Below are positions 8,511 to 17,324 of a stretch of 64,000 nucleotides of DNA, one piece after another (position 1 is the stretch's first letter; every line of letters begins with the position of its first letter). The notes beneath the pieces were generated by a model. It was not told the DNA's origin. It ran no database searches and was given only the letters and a program-made list of their open reading frames with translations. The stretch comes from Alphaproteobacteria bacterium (lineage in GTDB: Bacteria > Pseudomonadota > Alphaproteobacteria > GCA-2731375), in the NCBI GenBank assembly GCA_016776605.1, contig JADHTB010000001.1, positions 248,001 to 312,000 of the forward strand, written 5' to 3'. The translations under genes were made by a program, and so were the position numbers.

Positions 8511-9875
8511 ATGACCACGCCCTCAGGTGACAATAATCCCTCAGCGATGTTTTTCTGGCCGACGCCGGAGCGCCCCGTGGTTGACCGTGGCGAGGGCATC
8601 TACCTGTGGGACCAGGACGGAAAACGCTATATCGACGGCTCTTCCGGGCCGCAAACCGCCAATATCGGCCATGGCAACGTGCGTGTGCGCGAGGCCATGA
8701 TGGCCCAGGCGGAAAAGGTTAGTTACGCCTTTCGCTCTCATTTCCTGAACGAACCGGCGGAATTGCTGGCCAAGGAAATCACCGAAATAACGCCCGCTGG
8801 CTTCGATCAGGTTTTCTTCAGTTCCGGCGGCTCGGAAGCGGTGGAAACCTGCATAAAACTGGCGCGGCAATACGCGGTCTCCATAGGTCAGGCGACCCGC
8901 TACAAGATTATCTCGCGCCTGCCCTCCTACCACGGCACCACCCTGGGCGCCCTCTCCTTGACCGGCGATCCGGGCGGCTTTTCCATCTTCGCGCCGATGA
9001 TGGTCAACCAGCCGAAAATCCCGGCGCCGTTTTGCCGTTATCGCCGGCCCGGCCAGACGGAGGACGAGGCCGCGCTGGAATACGCCAATGCCCTTGCCAG
9101 CGAAATTGAAAATCAGGGGCCGGAAACCATCCTGGCCTTTATCATGGAGCCCATCGGCGGCGCGGCCACCGGCGCCCTGACCGCGCCGGATGTCTATTAT
9201 CATCGTATCCGCGAAATCTGTGACCAATACGGCGTGCTGTTGATCTTCGATGAGGTGATGAGCGGAGCCGGGCGCAGCGGCAAATACCTGGCGGCGGAAC
9301 ATTGGGGGGTCACGGCGGATCTGGTCGCCCTGGCCAAGGGCCTGGCCTCTGGCTACATCCCTCTGGGCGCCTGCCTGACTTCCCGCAAGATCGTCGGCAC
9401 GGTCGAGGATGCGGGCGGCTTCAACCATGGCCACACCTATTCCGCCTCTCCCATCGCCTGCGCCGTGGGCCGGGCCGTTCTGGCCGAACATCTGGACAAT
9501 GATCTGATCGGCAATGCCGCCCGCATGGGCGCGGTTCTAAAGGGCCGGCTGGAAGGGCTGTTGGACGAGTTCGAATTCATTGGCGAGGTGCGCGGGCGCG
9601 GCCTGTTGCTGGGCTTTGATGTGATCGCCGACCGGACCACGGGCCGGCCCCTGCCGCCCGCATTGAACGCCCATATACGCCTGGCCCAGGAGGCCTATGA
9701 CCGGGGCCTGATCATCTATTCCCGGCGCATGATGGGCGGCGTGCGCGGCGACAACTTCCTGGTCTCCCCGCCACTGATCGTCACCGAGGATCAGATCGAT
9801 GAGATCATGGATTTGCTGATCCAGGCCCTGCGCGCCTTTGCCCCCGATGCCCGGGCCGCTATAAAAGCCGGCTGA
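8511..9875 (+). CDS. Class III PLP-dependent aminotransferase
   Basis: A 454-residue fold-type I, class III aminotransferase (omega-amino acid:pyruvate or GABA type). Visible family features are SGGSEAVETCIKLARQY near residue 103, the PLP-binding Asp in LLIFDEVMSGAGRSGK and the Schiff-base Lys in LVALAKGLASGYIPLGA at about residue 280. The C-terminal FLVSPPLIVTEDQIDEI is typical. Enzymes of this class move the terminal amino group of amines or beta-amino acids to pyruvate or 2-oxoglutarate. A 59-base gap separates it from the small monooxygenase gene that follows, probably in the same transcript. The exact amine donor is unknown. Confidence 0.92.
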   Translation: MTTPSGDNNPSAMFFWPTPERPVVDRGEGIYLWDQDGKRYIDGSSGPQTANIGHGNVRVREAMMAQAEKVSYAFRSHFLNEPAELLAKEITEITPAGFDQVFFSSGGSEAVETCIKLARQYAVSIGQATRYKIISRLPSYHGTTLGALSLTGDPGGFSIFAPMMVNQPKIPAPFCRYRRPGQTEDEAALEYANALASEIENQGPETILAFIMEPIGGAATGALTAPDVYYHRIREICDQYGVLLIFDEVMSGAGRSGKYLAAEHWGVTADLVALAKGLASGYIPLGACLTSRKIVGTVEDAGGFNHGHTYSASPIACAVGRAVLAEHLDNDLIGNAARMGAVLKGRLEGLLDEFEFIGEVRGRGLLLGFDVIADRTTGRPLPPALNAHIRLAQEAYDRGLIIYSRRMMGGVRGDNFLVSPPLIVTEDQIDEIMDLLIQALRAFAPDARAAIKAG

Positions 9876-9934
9876 TGGTTTGTCGAAACGACACCGGCGC
9901 AGAAATTATTTAACTCAAACAGGAGAACGCCATC

Positions 9935-10219
9935 ATGCTAGCCGCCATTGCCACCCTTAAAATCAAGGAAGGCTGCGAAGACGATTTTCTGGCCGTCGCC
10001 AAGGAACTGGTCGTCGCCGTCAATGCCAACGAGCCGGGCTGTCAGTTCTATCAGATCTACAAAGGCGACGAGCCCCTGACCTTTGTCTTCATCGAGCGTT
10101 ACGAGAACCAGGCCGCCACCGAAGCGCACCGCGCCTCGGAACATTTCAAAACCATCGGCGCCCGCATGGGCCCCTTCATGGCCGGCCGCCCGGACGTGCT
10201 AAGGCTCAGCGAAGCGTAG
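9935..10219 (+). CDS. Antibiotic biosynthesis monooxygenase (ABM) domain protein
   Basis: A 94-residue protein matching the ferredoxin-like ABM/YgiN fold. It starts IATLKIKEGCEDDFLAVAKE, contains EPGCQFYQIYKGDEP and ends with the family pattern HRASEHFKTIGARMGPFM. Small dimeric ABM proteins include cofactor-independent quinol monooxygenases and haem-degrading enzymes, but most have no known substrate. An AGGAG motif lies nine bases before the ATG. The gene follows the class III aminotransferase and is convergent with a deacetylase gene; a perfect hairpin starts two bases after its stop codon. Confidence 0.88.
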   Translation: MLAAIATLKIKEGCEDDFLAVAKELVVAVNANEPGCQFYQIYKGDEPLTFVFIERYENQAATEAHRASEHFKTIGARMGPFMAGRPDVLRLSEA

Positions 10220-10220
10220 G

Positions 10221-10278
10221 TCTTTATGGGGACACAATACTTATATCAGTAGATATAAGTATTGTGTCCCCATAAAGA
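10221..10278. repeat. Perfect 26-bp inverted repeat between convergent genes
   Basis: Two perfectly complementary 26-base arms (10221-10246 and 10253-10278) enclose the 6-base loop CAGTAG. The arms carry the core TGGGGACACAATACTTAT and are much richer in A/T than the flanking genes. The element lies exactly between the stops of two convergent genes, so it could terminate transcription from both sides. Its perfection also suggests recent arrival as a small mobile palindrome of the REP type; from memory, GTGTCCCC-type palindromes are common near REP-associated tyrosine transposases, but no such transposase is in the window. Confidence 0.85.
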
Positions 10279-10283
10279 ATACC

Positions 10284-11204
10284 TCAGGTCTGCGCCTTGA
10301 ACGCATCCAGGATTTCACCACCCGTGGCGGACCAGACACCGTCGTGGGCAGTGATGTAGGCCAGCGCCTCCTCCAGGGCCTTGATGCGGTAGGCTTGGCC
10401 TGTCACCCAGGGGTTCAGATTGATGGCCATGACGCGGCCGCCCTGGCTGGCGGCTTCGGCGTACAGGCAATCGAACTGATCCTTGAGCTGGTCCACATAC
10501 TCCCGCTCCGTATGACGCAGGGAGATCAGGATTTGCTGATCGTCCAGTTCCATGGTGTGGGGCATGTTGTGGATGCCACCCGCCGTGGTTTCAAAGGCAT
10601 AGGGCATATCGTCGTTGGCCCAGTCGCACAGATATTCGATGCCCTCCGCCGCCACCAGGTCCGGGGTGTTCATGGATTCCGAACGTATGGGCGACAACCA
10701 GCCACGGATCTTTTGGCCCGATAGGCCGCGCAGGCTTTGCAACACACCCTTGATCAGGGCCGCTTCTTCGTCCCGGTCCATCTCGCCATAATGGGGATGG
10801 CCCATGTCCAGGCCGTTGGCGATCAGCTCCCAATCCCGCGCGTTCACCTGCTCCACCAGATAGGGGTAGCGTTCGGCAAGGGCGGAATTGATGGCGACCG
10901 AAGATCTGATGCCCAGTTTATCCAGCACCTTGAAGATGCGGAACACGCCGATGCGGTTGCCGTAGTCGCGCAGGGTATAATTCCAATAATCCGGATAGGG
11001 CCGCGCCATGGCCGCCGGCACGGGGACGGCGGGTTTCATATCCATGGGAAACCATTGCAACTGGGTCACCACCCATAAAGCCACGCGGGCGCCGTTGGGC
11101 CAGATGACGGGGGGGCGTTCGTGCAATTGCGACCAGGTATAGCGGTCGTGATCCATGCCATGGCCGCGCTTGGGGTATTTCAGATAGTCATCGGACAGGG
11201 TCAT
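10284..11204 (-). CDS. Polysaccharide deacetylase family (PuuE/allantoinase-like) hydrolase
   Basis: A 306-residue protein of the NodB-like carbohydrate esterase 4 superfamily, closest in style to PuuE-type allantoinases. The start at 11204 (MTLSDDYLKYPKRG) is two bases after the stop of the upstream homologue; a longer open frame would run through that gene. Features include WPNGARVALWVVTQLQW, RDYGNRIGVFRIFKVLDKLG (a family hallmark) and GWLSPIRSESMNTPDLVAAEG. The classical metal-binding Asp-Asp and His-x3-His are not clearly present, though NGLDMGHPHYG lies where a histidine pair is expected. The substrate is unknown; amide or polyol hydrolysis in a purine- or allantoin-like route is possible. 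Confidence 0.82.
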   Translation of the reverse strand: MTLSDDYLKYPKRGHGMDHDRYTWSQLHERPPVIWPNGARVALWVVTQLQWFPMDMKPAVPVPAAMARPYPDYWNYTLRDYGNRIGVFRIFKVLDKLGIRSSVAINSALAERYPYLVEQVNARDWELIANGLDMGHPHYGEMDRDEEAALIKGVLQSLRGLSGQKIRGWLSPIRSESMNTPDLVAAEGIEYLCDWANDDMPYAFETTAGGIHNMPHTMELDDQQILISLRHTEREYVDQLKDQFDCLYAEAASQGGRVMAINLNPWVTGQAYRIKALEEALAYITAHDGVWSATGGEILDAFKAQT

Positions 11205-11206
11205 GC

Positions 11207-12121
11207 TCAGCGCGCCTCCCTCTTGGCGGCCAGACTGGCGACCACATTGTCGTAATGGTGTTGGTAATAATGTGCGGCGATCTCGCGCCCCGTGGTGACC
11301 CAGACCTTGTCGTGGCCGGTGATATAGTCCAGCACCTCGGCGAAGTTGCCAATGCGGTGGGGCTGGCCAATCAAAAAGGGATGCAGGGGGATGCACATAA
11401 CCTGCCCGTTCTCGGCGCCTTCCTCATACAGCTGATCGAAATTCGCCTTCAGGATATCGCTGTAGTGGCGGCTGCTTTTGCCCATCATGGAAAGCACCAC
11501 GGTATCGTTCATTTCCAACGAATAGGGCACCGAGATCAGCGGCCCGCTTTTGGTATTGACCGGCTGGGGCTGATCGTCGTGGAACAGATCGCAGGTGTAT
11601 TTGACGCCGTATTCAGCCAGCAGCTCCATGGTGTTGGTGGTGTATGACAGGGCCGGCGCCAGCCAACCGTCCACGTTCTGCCCGGTGCAGTCCTTGATGG
11701 TGGCGATCACGTCCTCCATCATGGCCCGTTCCTGGGCCTCGGACATGGTATAGGTATAGCGGGTGTTATAGACGCCGTGGGAAAAGAACTCCCAATCCAG
11801 CTCGTTGCAGGCCGCGATAATTTCCGGGTGGTGCTGACAAAGCGCGACGTTGAGGGAAACACTGCCGCGCACGCCGTATTTCGCCATGGCCTCCATCATG
11901 CGCCAGAAACCGGCCCGGTTGCCATAGTCCCGATGGGAATAGGGCACCACATCCGGGTGCGGCTTGGCCCAGGCCCGGCGGCCGGGATTTATCGGTGGGT
12001 CCAACTCGTAATATTCGATATTCGGCGCCACCCAGAAGGCGACCCTGGCGCCGTTGGGCCAGGTTATTTTTGGACGATCCGCCATGGGCGAATAATCATA
12101 CAGCTCGGGCTCCCGCAGCAT
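11207..12121 (-). CDS. Polysaccharide deacetylase family (PuuE/allantoinase-like) hydrolase
   Basis: A 304-residue paralogue of the next gene downstream, sharing the same frame of motifs: WPNGARVAFWVAPNIEYYEL, SHRDYGNRAGFWRMMEAMAK and GWLAPALSYTTNTMELLAEYG. Here the histidine-containing loop reads FSHGVYNTRYTYTMSE and FHDDQPQP precedes the C-terminal strands. The two genes are separated by two bases and probably arose by duplication; they may form a heteromeric enzyme or handle two related substrates. The cysteine hydrolase upstream at 12828 suggests joint breakdown of a nitrogen-containing amide such as a ureide, but this rests on gene order only. Confidence 0.82.
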   Translation of the reverse strand: MLREPELYDYSPMADRPKITWPNGARVAFWVAPNIEYYELDPPINPGRRAWAKPHPDVVPYSHRDYGNRAGFWRMMEAMAKYGVRGSVSLNVALCQHHPEIIAACNELDWEFFSHGVYNTRYTYTMSEAQERAMMEDVIATIKDCTGQNVDGWLAPALSYTTNTMELLAEYGVKYTCDLFHDDQPQPVNTKSGPLISVPYSLEMNDTVVLSMMGKSSRHYSDILKANFDQLYEEGAENGQVMCIPLHPFLIGQPHRIGNFAEVLDYITGHDKVWVTTGREIAAHYYQHHYDNVVASLAAKREAR

Positions 12122-12150
12122 TTCGGCCTCTCCCTCTAGTCGTTCAATAT

Positions 12151-12828
12151 CTAGTCGTTCAGCATCTGATAGTTTTCCAGGTATTCGATAACCTCCGCCG
12201 CCGGCACCACATCGGCATACTTGATGGCCATGTCATACAGGTTGGCGAAGTGCGGGCTTTCATGTTTATCGGCCACGCATTCCTCCGGCACGATGGTGCG
12301 GAAGCTGCGCGAAAGGCTATCGACTACCGTGGCCCGGACACAGCCCGATGTGGAGCCGCCCGTGACAATCACCGTATCGATGCCATGAAAATTCAAGACC
12401 GAAGGCAAATTGGATTCGTGGAAAGCCGAGGCCATGCGCTTGTTGATGATCACGTCTTTGTCTCGGTCCACATGCAGACGGTCATCGAATTCCGAACGGC
12501 GGGAGCCAACCTTGATGTTCTGCAGGGAATCCGGCGTGTCCGAGCGCGTGCCCCAAATGCCGGCATCCTCGCCCGAGTCCATATAGGCCACATAGGTCCA
12601 GACCACGGGCAGGTTCTTGGAACGCGCCAGATCCGAGATCTCATTGACATAGTCCATCTGCTTCGGATCGGTCTCGTAGGCGGTGGCGAATTCACCAACG
12701 TTCGTGTAGGCCTTTTGCAGATCGATATTGATCACCGCCGCCTTGCGGCCAAAGCCAAAGCGCCGCCGGGTCGGGTTGGCCTTGATCTCTTGGTATAACT
12801 GCCGGGCGCTCTTGTCAGAGGTATCCAT
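12151..12828 (-). CDS. Isochorismatase-like cysteine hydrolase
   Basis: A 225-residue member of the isochorismatase-like hydrolases. The catalytic Asp lies in AAVINIDLQKAY, a Lys is available in DKDVIINKRMASAFHES, and the nucleophile Cys is in the motif GGSTSGCVRATVVDSLSRSF. The pattern resembles N-carbamoylsarcosine amidase and related amidohydrolases. The start at 12828 (MDTSDKS) was preferred over one 39 bases upstream because GGGAGAG is well spaced before it. The last 15 bases of the gene are repeated almost exactly directly after the stop (12136-12150). It is the first gene of a likely operon with the two deacetylase-like genes. Confidence 0.88.
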   Translation of the reverse strand: MDTSDKSARQLYQEIKANPTRRRFGFGRKAAVINIDLQKAYTNVGEFATAYETDPKQMDYVNEISDLARSKNLPVVWTYVAYMDSGEDAGIWGTRSDTPDSLQNIKVGSRRSEFDDRLHVDRDKDVIINKRMASAFHESNLPSVLNFHGIDTVIVTGGSTSGCVRATVVDSLSRSFRTIVPEECVADKHESPHFANLYDMAIKYADVVPAAEVIEYLENYQMLND

Positions 12829-12861
12829 GGCGTCGCTCTCCCATATTACAATCCACAATAA

Positions 12862-12975
12862 CGTCATTCCCGCGAAGGCGGGAATCCATACGGTTCAGTT
12901 AATTTCATTCTGTTCGTTGTCTTGCCTCATTGTCGCTACACGCACATCTGGATTCCCGCCTTCGCGGGAATGACG
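12862..12975. repeat. Pair of inverted 27-bp dRS3-like repeats
   Basis: Two 27-base copies of a repeat (12862-12888 and 12949-12975) lie in opposite orientation with 60 bases between them. Each contains the internal palindrome ATTCCC-N8-GGGAAT, the same pattern as the dRS3 repeat of Neisseria and similar elements in many proteobacteria. The two copies are perfect reverse complements and can form one long stem. They sit between the hydrolase gene start at 12828 and the stop of the gene at 12990, so one arm is only about 35 bases upstream of the hydrolase start and could affect its expression. Confidence 0.85.
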
Positions 12976-12989
12976 ACGAGCTTGTTGCT

Positions 12990-13937
12990 TCAGGGTTGAA
13001 ACCCGATGGCCCCATCATACTTGGCGGCCTCTTCCTCGGGCAAAAATTCCGCCTCTAACGCGCGGATTTCCCCAAACCCGACAAAGCCGTGAAAATCCGC
13101 CAACGGATGCGCCTTATTGGCCGCTTTCAAGCGCTCCTCCAAAGCATTATCCTCTACCTTGAAGGCGCTGTAATAGTCCCACATGGCATTGGCCGCCGCC
13201 CGCATGCCGCCGCCGGGATTGATGACGATGTCCACCCCCAGTTCCTGCAGACCCTCGGACGATATATTGGGCGAAACGCCGGTGCGGTTATAGAGAATGG
13301 CGCCCGGCACCGCCTTGCAAACCCGCTGGATCTCCGCCGCCGACAACAGCCCCTCGGGAAAGCATACATCGGCACCCGCCTCGGCGTAGGCCAGGCAGCG
13401 ATTGATGGCATCTTCCAGGCTGCCGCCCGCGACGCCGCGGGCATCACAGCGCGCGATCAGCACAAAATCCGGGTCAAGCTCGTCGCGCACCCGTGCCGCG
13501 GCCCGGATCTTGCCGGCGGCCTCCTGTATCGAGATCACCTGTTTGCCGGCCACATGGCCACAGCGTTTGGGCGCGATCTGATCCTCCAGATGGATGCCCG
13601 CGACGCCGGACTTGATGAACTCCTCCACCGTGCGCATGACGTTGATAGCATTGCCATAGCCGGTATCCGCATCGCAGATCACCGGCACACTGACGGATGA
13701 GGCAACCTTGCCGGCGACATCCGTCATCTCGGTCAGGGTGGCCAGACCCACATCGGGCCGGCCAACGTGATTGACCGAGACGCCATAGCCCGAAATATAG
13801 ACAGTTGAAAAGCCCGTCCGCTCGATCATCCGTGCGCCCATGGCGTTGAAACAGCCCGGCGCGACGACAATCTCGTCACCGGCCAGCAGTGCGCGCAAAG
13901 CCTTTGCCGCGCCTTGAAAATTGGACATCGCCGTCAC
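12990..13937 (-). CDS. Isocitrate lyase/PEP mutase family enzyme
   Basis: A 315-residue TIM-barrel enzyme of the PEP mutase/isocitrate lyase superfamily. Characteristic parts are FSTVYISGYGVSVNHVGRPD, the metal-binding PVICDADTGYGN, VAGIHLEDQIAPKRCGH and VLIARCDARGVAG. In this superfamily the enzymes cleave or rearrange 2-hydroxy- or 2-oxo-dicarboxylates. The CGH sequence after the Lys-Arg matches lyases such as 2-methylisocitrate lyase (KKCGH), so C-C lysis (methylisocitrate, dimethylmalate or oxaloacetate) is more likely than phosphonate chemistry. A second in-frame ATG lies at 13928. It is transcribed in the same direction as the hydrolase cluster but separated from it by the inverted repeats. 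Confidence 0.88.
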   Translation of the reverse strand: MTAMSNFQGAAKALRALLAGDEIVVAPGCFNAMGARMIERTGFSTVYISGYGVSVNHVGRPDVGLATLTEMTDVAGKVASSVSVPVICDADTGYGNAINVMRTVEEFIKSGVAGIHLEDQIAPKRCGHVAGKQVISIQEAAGKIRAAARVRDELDPDFVLIARCDARGVAGGSLEDAINRCLAYAEAGADVCFPEGLLSAAEIQRVCKAVPGAILYNRTGVSPNISSEGLQELGVDIVINPGGGMRAAANAMWDYYSAFKVEDNALEERLKAANKAHPLADFHGFVGFGEIRALEAEFLPEEEAAKYDGAIGFQP

Positions 13938-14009
13938 CTCTCCGTTGCCGATTTATATGGTTTGATATTACCGCCGAGAGACTAGCCCAGACACAGCCGG
14001 AAACGCAAA

Positions 14010-14031
14010 GGGCCGCCCCAAAGGGCGGCCC
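14010..14031 (-). terminator. Rho-independent terminator of glnA
   Basis: A 9-bp all-GC stem (14010-14018 with 14023-14031) and a 4-base loop lie about 30 bases after the glnA stop. Read on the minus strand the stem is followed by TTTGCGTTT, a weak U-tract. Confidence 0.75.
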
Positions 14032-14063
14032 AAATACGAGCGTTGTCAGATGCGTCGAACGCG

Positions 14064-15473
14064 TCAGACGCTGTAGTACATATCGAACTCGATCGGATGC
14101 GGCGCGTGTTCGAAGGTGTAGACCTCCTGCCACTTCAACTCGATATAGCCATCGATCTGATCGTCCGTGAAGACGCCGCCCTTTTTCAGGAAATCGCGGT
14201 CGGCATCCAGGCTCTCCAGCGCTTCGCGCAACGAACCGCAGACGGTTGGCACTTCGGCCAGTTCCTCGGGCGGCAGGTCATAGAGATCCTTGTCCATGGG
14301 ATCGCCAGGGTGGATTTTGTTCTCGATCCCATCCAGGCCCGCCATCAACATGGCCGAAAAGGCCAAATAAGGATTGGCGCCCGGATCGGGGAAGCGGATT
14401 TCCACCCGCTTGCCATTGGGGCTGGGCGAGAACGGAATGCGGCACGAGGCGGAGCGGTTGCGGGCGGAATAAGCCAACAACACCGGCGCCTCGAAGCCCG
14501 GGATCAACCGCTTATAAGAGTTGGTAAGCGGGTTGGTGAAGGCATTCAGTGCCTTGGCATGCTTCATGATGCCGCCGATGTAGTACAGGCAGGTCTCGGA
14601 TAAATCCGCATAACCCGAACCCGCGAACAGCGGCTTGCCATCCTTCCAGATCGATTGATGCACATGCATGCCGGAACCATTGTCGTTCATCACCGGTTTG
14701 GGCATGAAGGTGGCGGTCTTGCCATAGGAATGGGCCACGTTGTGAACCACATATTTGTAGATCTGCATCTGGTCCGCACAGGTCGTCAGAGGCGCGAACT
14801 TCATGCCCAGTTCGTGCTGGCTGGGGGCAACTTCATGATGATGCTTTTCAGTATCGACACCCATTTCGCGCATCACCGTCAGCATCTCGCTGCGCAGATC
14901 AGCCGCCGAATCCACCGGGGGCACGGGGAAATAACCACCCTTGGCGGCCGGGCGATGGCCAATGTTGCCACCCTCCAGATCGGTGCCGGAATTATACGGC
15001 CCCTCGCCCTCATCAATGGCGTAAAACGTCTCGTTCTGCGAGATCTTGAAGCGCACGTCATCAAAGACGAAGAATTCCGCCTCGGGCCCGAAAAAAGCTG
15101 TATCGCCGGTACCGGAACTTTGCAGATAAGCCTCGGCCCGCAGCGCCGTCGAACGCGGGTCGCGGCTATAAGCTTCGTGGGTTGAAGGTTCCACCACATC
15201 GCAGAACAGCACCAGGGTGGGCTGTGCGAGGAAGGGGTCCATGACCGCCGAGGCGGGATCCGGCATCAGCGCCATGTCGGAATCGTTGATCGCTTTCCAG
15301 CCCGCGATGGACGAGCCATCGAACATGACGCCGTCGGCAAACAGATCCGCGTCAACGAAATGGGAGTCCATGGCAAGATGCTGCCATTTGCCCCGAGGAT
15401 CGGTAAAGCGGAAGTCGACGAATGGGATTTCTTCGTCCTGAATTCTCTTCAGGACGCTTTCGGCAGTGGACAT
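14064..15473 (-). CDS. glnA: Glutamine synthetase type I
   Basis: A 469-residue GSI-beta glutamine synthetase, the normal length. It catalyses ATP-dependent amidation of glutamate in a dodecamer. The N-terminal [15 protein letters not shown], the metal-site segment [26 protein letters not shown] and the C-terminal adenylylation loop DLYDLPPEE (Tyr target of GlnE) are all present, so control by reversible adenylylation is expected. A strong AGGAAGGAA ribosome-binding site precedes the start. glnB lies 83 bases upstream on the same strand, the classical alphaproteobacterial glnBA order, and a GC-rich terminator follows. Confidence 0.98.
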   Translation of the reverse strand: MSTAESVLKRIQDEEIPFVDFRFTDPRGKWQHLAMDSHFVDADLFADGVMFDGSSIAGWKAINDSDMALMPDPASAVMDPFLAQPTLVLFCDVVEPSTHEAYSRDPRSTALRAEAYLQSSGTGDTAFFGPEAEFFVFDDVRFKISQNETFYAIDEGEGPYNSGTDLEGGNIGHRPAAKGGYFPVPPVDSAADLRSEMLTVMREMGVDTEKHHHEVAPSQHELGMKFAPLTTCADQMQIYKYVVHNVAHSYGKTATFMPKPVMNDNGSGMHVHQSIWKDGKPLFAGSGYADLSETCLYYIGGIMKHAKALNAFTNPLTNSYKRLIPGFEAPVLLAYSARNRSASCRIPFSPSPNGKRVEIRFPDPGANPYLAFSAMLMAGLDGIENKIHPGDPMDKDLYDLPPEELAEVPTVCGSLREALESLDADRDFLKKGGVFTDDQIDGYIELKWQEVYTFEHAPHPIEFDMYYSV

Positions 15474-15556
15474 GGTTTTTGGTTCCTTCCTGTGTCCGCG
15501 ATTACTTTTCGGTGTTTCCTGTTAGTGGTTCTTTACGGGCAGTGGATAGAGGCGGC

Positions 15557-15961
<405 letters not shown>

Positions 15962-15963
15962 CT

Positions 15964-15979
15964 AGCACAAATCATGCCA
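15964..15979 (-). promoter_or_regulatory. Sigma-54-like (-24/-12) promoter of glnBA
   Basis: On the minus strand the bases read TGGCATGATTTGTGCT. The GG and GC doublets have the exact spacing of the sigma-54 consensus TGGCAC-N5-TTGC, with one departure in the TTGC half. The predicted start of transcription lies near 15953, about 58 bases before the glnB ATG. NtrC-type control of glnB by such a promoter is well known in related bacteria. Confidence 0.6.
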
Positions 15980-16094
15980 ACTTACGCACTTTTTAAGCCA
16001 TTGAATTTAAAGATTTTTTCAATGACCGGACCGCCCCGCCAGGATGCCTGCCTATTCCCTTGTCACTTTGCCCAAAAATTGTGCACGCCAATGA

Positions 16095-17264
16095 TCATTG
16101 CGCCGCCAGTAAGTCCCGGATGCGGCTCATGGCGGCACGAATATTCTCGGTGGAATTGGCGTAGGAAAAGCGCAAATAGCCTTCCCCATTGGCCCCGAAC
16201 GAGGTGCCGGAAATAACCGCGACGCCGGCTTCGTTCAACATCTTTTCCTGCAATACCTGGCTGCTCATGCCCGTACCCTCGATATTGGGAAAGGCGTAAA
16301 AGGCCCCGCCGGGCATAACACAGCGAAATCCGGGGATGGCGTTCAATTCATCCACGATGACCGTGCGCCGCGCATCAAAGGCCTTCATCATCTCGTCCGC
16401 CGCATCCTGGGGACCGCGCAGGGCCTCGACCCCAGCCCACTGGGTTGCCGCATTGACGCAGGAATGGTCGTTGACGCACAGGCGCGTGGCCTGTTCGGCA
16501 CAGGCCGCCGGCCAGATGGCATAGCCCAGGCGCCAACCCGTCATGGCATAGGTCTTGGACCAGCCGTCCAGCAGGATCAGACGGTCCTGGATCGAGGGAT
16601 AGCTCAACAGGCTGATGTGGGGCTGGTTGTCATAGACCATGCGGCTGTAGATTTCGTCGGACAGGATAACCACCTCCGGGTGCCGTTCCAGGCCGGCGAC
16701 AAGCTTGTCCAGCTCCGCCTTTTGCACCACACCGCCAGTGGGATTGGCCGGCGAATTTATGATGATCAGGCGGGTGCGTTCGGTAATTTTCGCCAACACT
16801 TCGTCGGCCGAAAAGGAAAAACCGGTATCTTCGTGCAGGGCGATGGGTACCGGCGTGGCGCCGGAAAAGCGGATCGCCGATTCATAGATGGGGAAACCGG
16901 GGTTGGGATACATGATCTCCGCCCCCGCCTCGCCAAACATCAGGCAAGCGTAAAACATCGTCGGTTTGCCGCCCGGCTGGATCACCACATGATCGGGATT
17001 GATGGCGACGCCGCGATATTTCTGGATGTCGTCGGCGACGGCCTGACGCAATTCCGGGATGCCGTTGGCCGGGGTATAGCCGTGATGGCCGTCGGCCAGG
17101 GCCTTGCGCCCGGCCTCGACAATATTCGCCGGCGTTTGGAAATCGGGCTGCCCGATACCAAGGTTGATGATATCGCGGCCCTGGGCGACCAGCGCATTGG
17201 CCCGGGCCAGGACCTCGAATGCGGTCTCCGTGCCCAGGTGGTTCATTCGATTGGCAAGTTTCAT
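16095..17264 (-). CDS. Class I/II aminotransferase (aspartate aminotransferase-like)
   Basis: A 389-residue PLP enzyme of fold type I, subgroup I gamma. The glycine-rich start of the large domain INLGIGQPDFQTPANI, the PNP-type segment INSPANPTGGVVQKAE, the cofactor Asp-x-x-Tyr SDEIYSRM and the Schiff-base Lys in GWSKTYAMTGWRLGY (about residue 236) are visible, with the conserved Arg in GYLRFSYA near the C-terminus binding the carboxylate. It transfers amino groups between an amino acid and a 2-oxo acid. The gene is upstream of glnB on the same strand but about 200 bases away with a separate promoter between, so shared regulation is not certain. Confidence 0.93.
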   Translation of the reverse strand: MKLANRMNHLGTETAFEVLARANALVAQGRDIINLGIGQPDFQTPANIVEAGRKALADGHHGYTPANGIPELRQAVADDIQKYRGVAINPDHVVIQPGGKPTMFYACLMFGEAGAEIMYPNPGFPIYESAIRFSGATPVPIALHEDTGFSFSADEVLAKITERTRLIIINSPANPTGGVVQKAELDKLVAGLERHPEVVILSDEIYSRMVYDNQPHISLLSYPSIQDRLILLDGWSKTYAMTGWRLGYAIWPAACAEQATRLCVNDHSCVNAATQWAGVEALRGPQDAADEMMKAFDARRTVIVDELNAIPGFRCVMPGGAFYAFPNIEGTGMSSQVLQEKMLNEAGVAVISGTSFGANGEGYLRFSYANSTENIRAAMSRIRDLLAAQ

Positions 17265-17324
17265 GTTCGGGTTATGCCATGCCTGCGCGGCGGCACCAAG
17301 CCCCAGATGTGGCCAAATTGATAT

